Below are positions 53,091 through 54,891 of a stretch of 54,891 nt of DNA, one piece after another. The notes under the pieces are model-generated. The model was not told the DNA's origin and ran no database searches. It worked only from the letters and a program-made list of their open reading frames with translations. Source of the DNA: an uncultured Alphaproteobacteria bacterium (GTDB lineage: Bacteria; Pseudomonadota; Alphaproteobacteria; Rhizobiales; Aestuariivirgaceae); NCBI GenBank assembly GCA_937870685.1, contig CALMZX010000143.1:1-54891 (forward strand), read 5' to 3'. The position numbers and the translations under genes are program-made. Within the stretch, counting starts at the first letter, position 1; the number at the start of each line of letters is the position of its first letter.

Positions 53091-54101
53091 CTACACGCGC
53101 CCCTCGCGCTGCAACCGCCCCAGCGCAAATCCCGCCATTTCGTCCGTTTCGGAATCGCGTGCCAGGATGTCCCGCGCCTGCGCGCAGTCATCCTTCATCT
53201 GGTCGATCAACTCGCCCACAGAGGCAAAGGTCTTGTCGCCCCGGATGAGATCATGGAACGACACCAGCAGGGTGCGCCCGTAGAGATCGACATCAACATC
53301 CAGCAGATAGGTCTCAAGGAACGTGCGGTTGGTATTGAAGGTCGGACGGTCGCCGAAATAGGCGGCCCCCAGCCAGGCAGGCGTTCCTTCTGCCGCAGCC
53401 GCATCCCGCACCTCCACCGCATAGATTCCGCGCGCCGGTTCCGCCCCCGGATCGACGATGATGTTTGCGGTGGGAAAGCCGATGGTGCGCCCGCGCTTGT
53501 CGCCATGCACCACCTCGCCCATCACGGTCCAGCGGTACCCCAGGTCATGCGCCGCCGCCCGCACATGCCCGCGCCGGAGGGCCGATCGGATGGAGCTTGA
53601 GGAGAACGGCGCATTGCCGTCGGCATCATCCGTCACCTGCTCCACGGCGGTGGCACCAAACCCGTGGGCGAGGCCCAATTGCCTAAGGATTTCAGGAGTT
53701 CCCTTCCGGCCCTTGCCGAAATGGAAATCATACCCCGACACCACATGCGACACGCCAAGCCAGTTTACCAGATGGCTCTCGACAAAATCCTCTGGGGTGC
53801 GGGTCGCCAGCGTCTCGTCGAAATGCGCCACGGCCAGAAGGTCGGCCCCCAGGGCAGCAGCGAGCCGCGCTTTCAGGGGTTGCGGCGTCAGGCGGAAGAC
53901 TGGTTCATGGGGCCGGAAGAAAGAGGCGGGATGCGGCTCGAATGTCAGGATGCCCCACTTCACGCCGCGCCGCGCCGCTTCGGCCCGCGCCACCTTGAAC
54001 AGTTCCTGGTGGCCGCGATGCAGCCCGTCGAAATTGCCGATGGCAACGACAGCACCTTTCAGTGATGGGGGAATGGCCTCTCCGGCCGGAAGAACGTGCA
54101 T
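53091..54101 (-). CDS. ribF: Bifunctional riboflavin kinase/FAD synthetase
   Basis: RibF phosphorylates riboflavin to FMN and adenylates FMN to FAD. The 336-residue protein has an N-terminal nucleotidyltransferase domain with IGNFDGLHRGHQELFKVA and VSGYDFHFGKGRKGTPEIL (the FAD synthetase blocks). A riboflavin kinase domain follows with GDKRGRTIGFPTANIIV and the C-terminal LIDQMKDDCAQARDIL. The start MHVLPAGE at 54101 is chosen; the frame to 54194 adds Arg-rich sequence that overlaps the MaoC gene. The MaoC-like gene is 28 bases upstream. Confidence 0.95.
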   Translation of the reverse strand: MHVLPAGEAIPPSLKGAVVAIGNFDGLHRGHQELFKVARAEAARRGVKWGILTFEPHPASFFRPHEPVFRLTPQPLKARLAAALGADLLAVAHFDETLATRTPEDFVESHLVNWLGVSHVVSGYDFHFGKGRKGTPEILRQLGLAHGFGATAVEQVTDDADGNAPFSSSSIRSALRRGHVRAAAHDLGYRWTVMGEVVHGDKRGRTIGFPTANIIVDPGAEPARGIYAVEVRDAAAAEGTPAWLGAAYFGDRPTFNTNRTFLETYLLDVDVDLYGRTLLVSFHDLIRGDKTFASVGELIDQMKDDCAQARDILARDSETDEMAGFALGRLQREGRV

Positions 54102-54129
54102 GCTTGCCTTTGACGCAGACCGGCGGTCA

Positions 54130-54549
54130 TCAGGCCCGCGACGGCACGAAGACCATCGCTTCGCCCTCCACGACGGTCTTGCCCGCCACTTCACAACGGC
54201 AGTGCAATTGGGCGCGCTTCTTGGTCAAGTCAAGGGCCGTCACCTTGGCGAAGGTGGAGACGGTATCGCCGATCCGCACCGGCGCGAGGAAGCGCAGCGT
54301 CTGCGACATGTAAACCGCCCCCGGCCCCGGCAGCTTGGTGCCCAGCACCGCCGAGATGAACCCGGCGGACAGCATGCCGTGGGCGATGCGCGTCTTGAAG
54401 AAGGTCTTGGCGGCGTAGTGTTCCGACAGATGCACCGGATTGCGGTCGCCGGTCACCTCGGCAAAGGCCGTGATGTCATGGGCCGAGACCGTCTTGTCCA
54501 GCCCCGCCTCCATGCCCACCGACAGATCCTCGATGAAAAATCCGGTCAT
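54130..54549 (-). CDS. MaoC family (R)-enoyl-CoA hydratase-like protein
   Basis: This 139-residue hot-dog-fold protein has the hydratase 2 motif AEVTGDRNPVHLSEHYAAKT, with the catalytic Asp and His, and RIAHGMLSAGFISAVLGTKL, typical of PhaJ-like (R)-specific enoyl-CoA hydratases. It may feed (R)-3-hydroxyacyl-CoA to polyhydroxyalkanoate or lipid metabolism; no pha gene is visible. The ATG at 54549 is chosen; the longer frame to 54600 has only Cys/Ala/Arg-rich codons. ribF follows at 28 bases. Confidence 0.88.
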   Translation of the reverse strand: MTGFFIEDLSVGMEAGLDKTVSAHDITAFAEVTGDRNPVHLSEHYAAKTFFKTRIAHGMLSAGFISAVLGTKLPGPGAVYMSQTLRFLAPVRIGDTVSTFAKVTALDLTKKRAQLHCRCEVAGKTVVEGEAMVFVPSRA

Positions 54550-54616
54550 CCTGCACCTGCACTTTGCACCGCAACATAGCGCCTGTGCAGCGCAGCGCAA
54601 CTGCGATCAAAGTTGC

Positions 54617-54680
54617 AAGCGCCCCAAGGCCCCCCTCACCCCTTCGGGGAGCTCCCCCAACAAGTTGGGGGAGCGTGAGT
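54617..54680. repeat. Palindromic repeat, same family as 32091-32240
   Basis: The module ccccttcggggagctccccc plus aacaagttgggggagcg recurs from the radC-cytidylyltransferase region. It contains hairpins ccccttcgggg and ctcccccaacaagttgggggag. It is intergenic, next to the MaoC gene. Confidence 0.8.
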
Positions 54681-54685
54681 ATCTT

Positions 54686-54891
54686 TGCGCTCCTCCCAGC
54701 TTCGCTGGGGGAGCTGTCCGAAGGACTGAAGGGGACCTCGACGGATTCTGAGCAAGCCTCCGACTGATCTGCGCTCCTCCCAGCTTTGCTGGGGGAGCTG
54801 TCCGAAGGACTGAAGGGGTCCGCGACGGATTCTGAACAAGCCTCCGACTGATCTGCGCTCCTCCCAGCTTTGCTGGGGGAGCTGTCCGAAG
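54686..54891. repeat. 84-base tandem repeat, 2.4 copies, running off the window
   Basis: The unit begins tgcgctcctcccagctttgc and holds a hairpin (ctcccagctttgctggggga-like) followed by gctgtccgaaggactgaagg. It starts at 54686, 54770 and 54854, a fixed period of 84 bases with few changes between copies. The array is cut by the window end, so its full copy number is unknown. Confidence 0.92.

Noticed and set aside
54686-54891. CRISPR array
   Set aside because: The repeat has no unique spacers: the whole 84-base unit is repeated, and no cas gene is in the window.

Overview
The window is GC-rich chromosomal DNA with very tight gene packing: many 1-4 base ATGA, GTGA or TGATG overlaps and almost no gaps over 300 bases. 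Its gene content points to an alphaproteobacterium of the order Hyphomicrobiales (Rhizobiales) or close to it. Markers are the recO-era-rnc-lepB-acpS-pyrE-rsh-rpoZ block with one bifunctional RSH, BTLCP-type transglutaminase-like proteases, DUF1467, DUF3126, DUF4170 and DUF2585/UPF0314 proteins, a CHCC zinc-finger protein and many short palindromic repeats between genes. The species cannot be named from the sequence alone.

Layout. 1-1038: 3' part of a choline-sulfatase. 1.2-9.1 kb, minus strand: housekeeping block (DUF1467, methylmalonyl-CoA epimerase, recO, era, rnc, lepB, acpS, pyrE, rsh, rpoZ with a strong terminator). 9.1-12.5 kb, plus strand: a methyltransferase-like membrane protein, tRNA-Leu(GAG) on the minus strand, two paralogous secreted BTLCP proteases, a phage-repressor-like regulator and a tiny DNA-binding-like protein. 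12.5-19.2 kb: gamma-carbonic anhydrase, cysE, alpha/beta hydrolase, zinc-finger protein, acetyltransferase, an AlkZ/YcaQ-like glycosylase, a class III aminotransferase, a GIY-YIG protein and tRNA-Leu(UAA). 19.3-26.5 kb: a signalling region with a membrane cyclic-nucleotide-binding protein, a FecR-domain protein, a CHASE2 adenylate/guanylate cyclase, xanthine phosphoribosyltransferase and a hybrid histidine kinase. 26.5-28.8 kb: a secreted-type protein that joins a seven-repeat propeller to RTX calcium-binding repeats. 29-32 kb: a CinA-N-like protein, sfsA, map and radC.

32.1-40.9 kb, minus strand: a complete molybdenum-hydroxylase system of the form II CO-dehydrogenase type. The structural genes coxS-coxL-coxM end at a terminator. 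They are followed by the maturation genes coxD (AAA+ ATPase), coxE (vWA), a split XdhC pair and a cytidylyltransferase joined to a molybdopterin-binding domain. The reading frame of that last gene runs on into a palindromic repeat.

41-54.9 kb: DUF4864 protein, small membrane protein, an orphan Liv-type binding protein, rhodanese plus DUF2585, two tandem secreted paralogs with a cysteine-rich N-terminal domain and a lectin-like propeller, gshA, rsmE, ubiA, pmbA/tldE, a cysQ-like phosphatase, DUF4170 with a histone-H1-like tail, ribF and a MaoC hydratase. The window ends inside an 84-base tandem repeat. The best candidates for undescribed biology are the two secreted Cys-rich/propeller paralogs, the FecR/CHASE2-cyclase/cNMP-receptor neighbourhood and the propeller-RTX protein.
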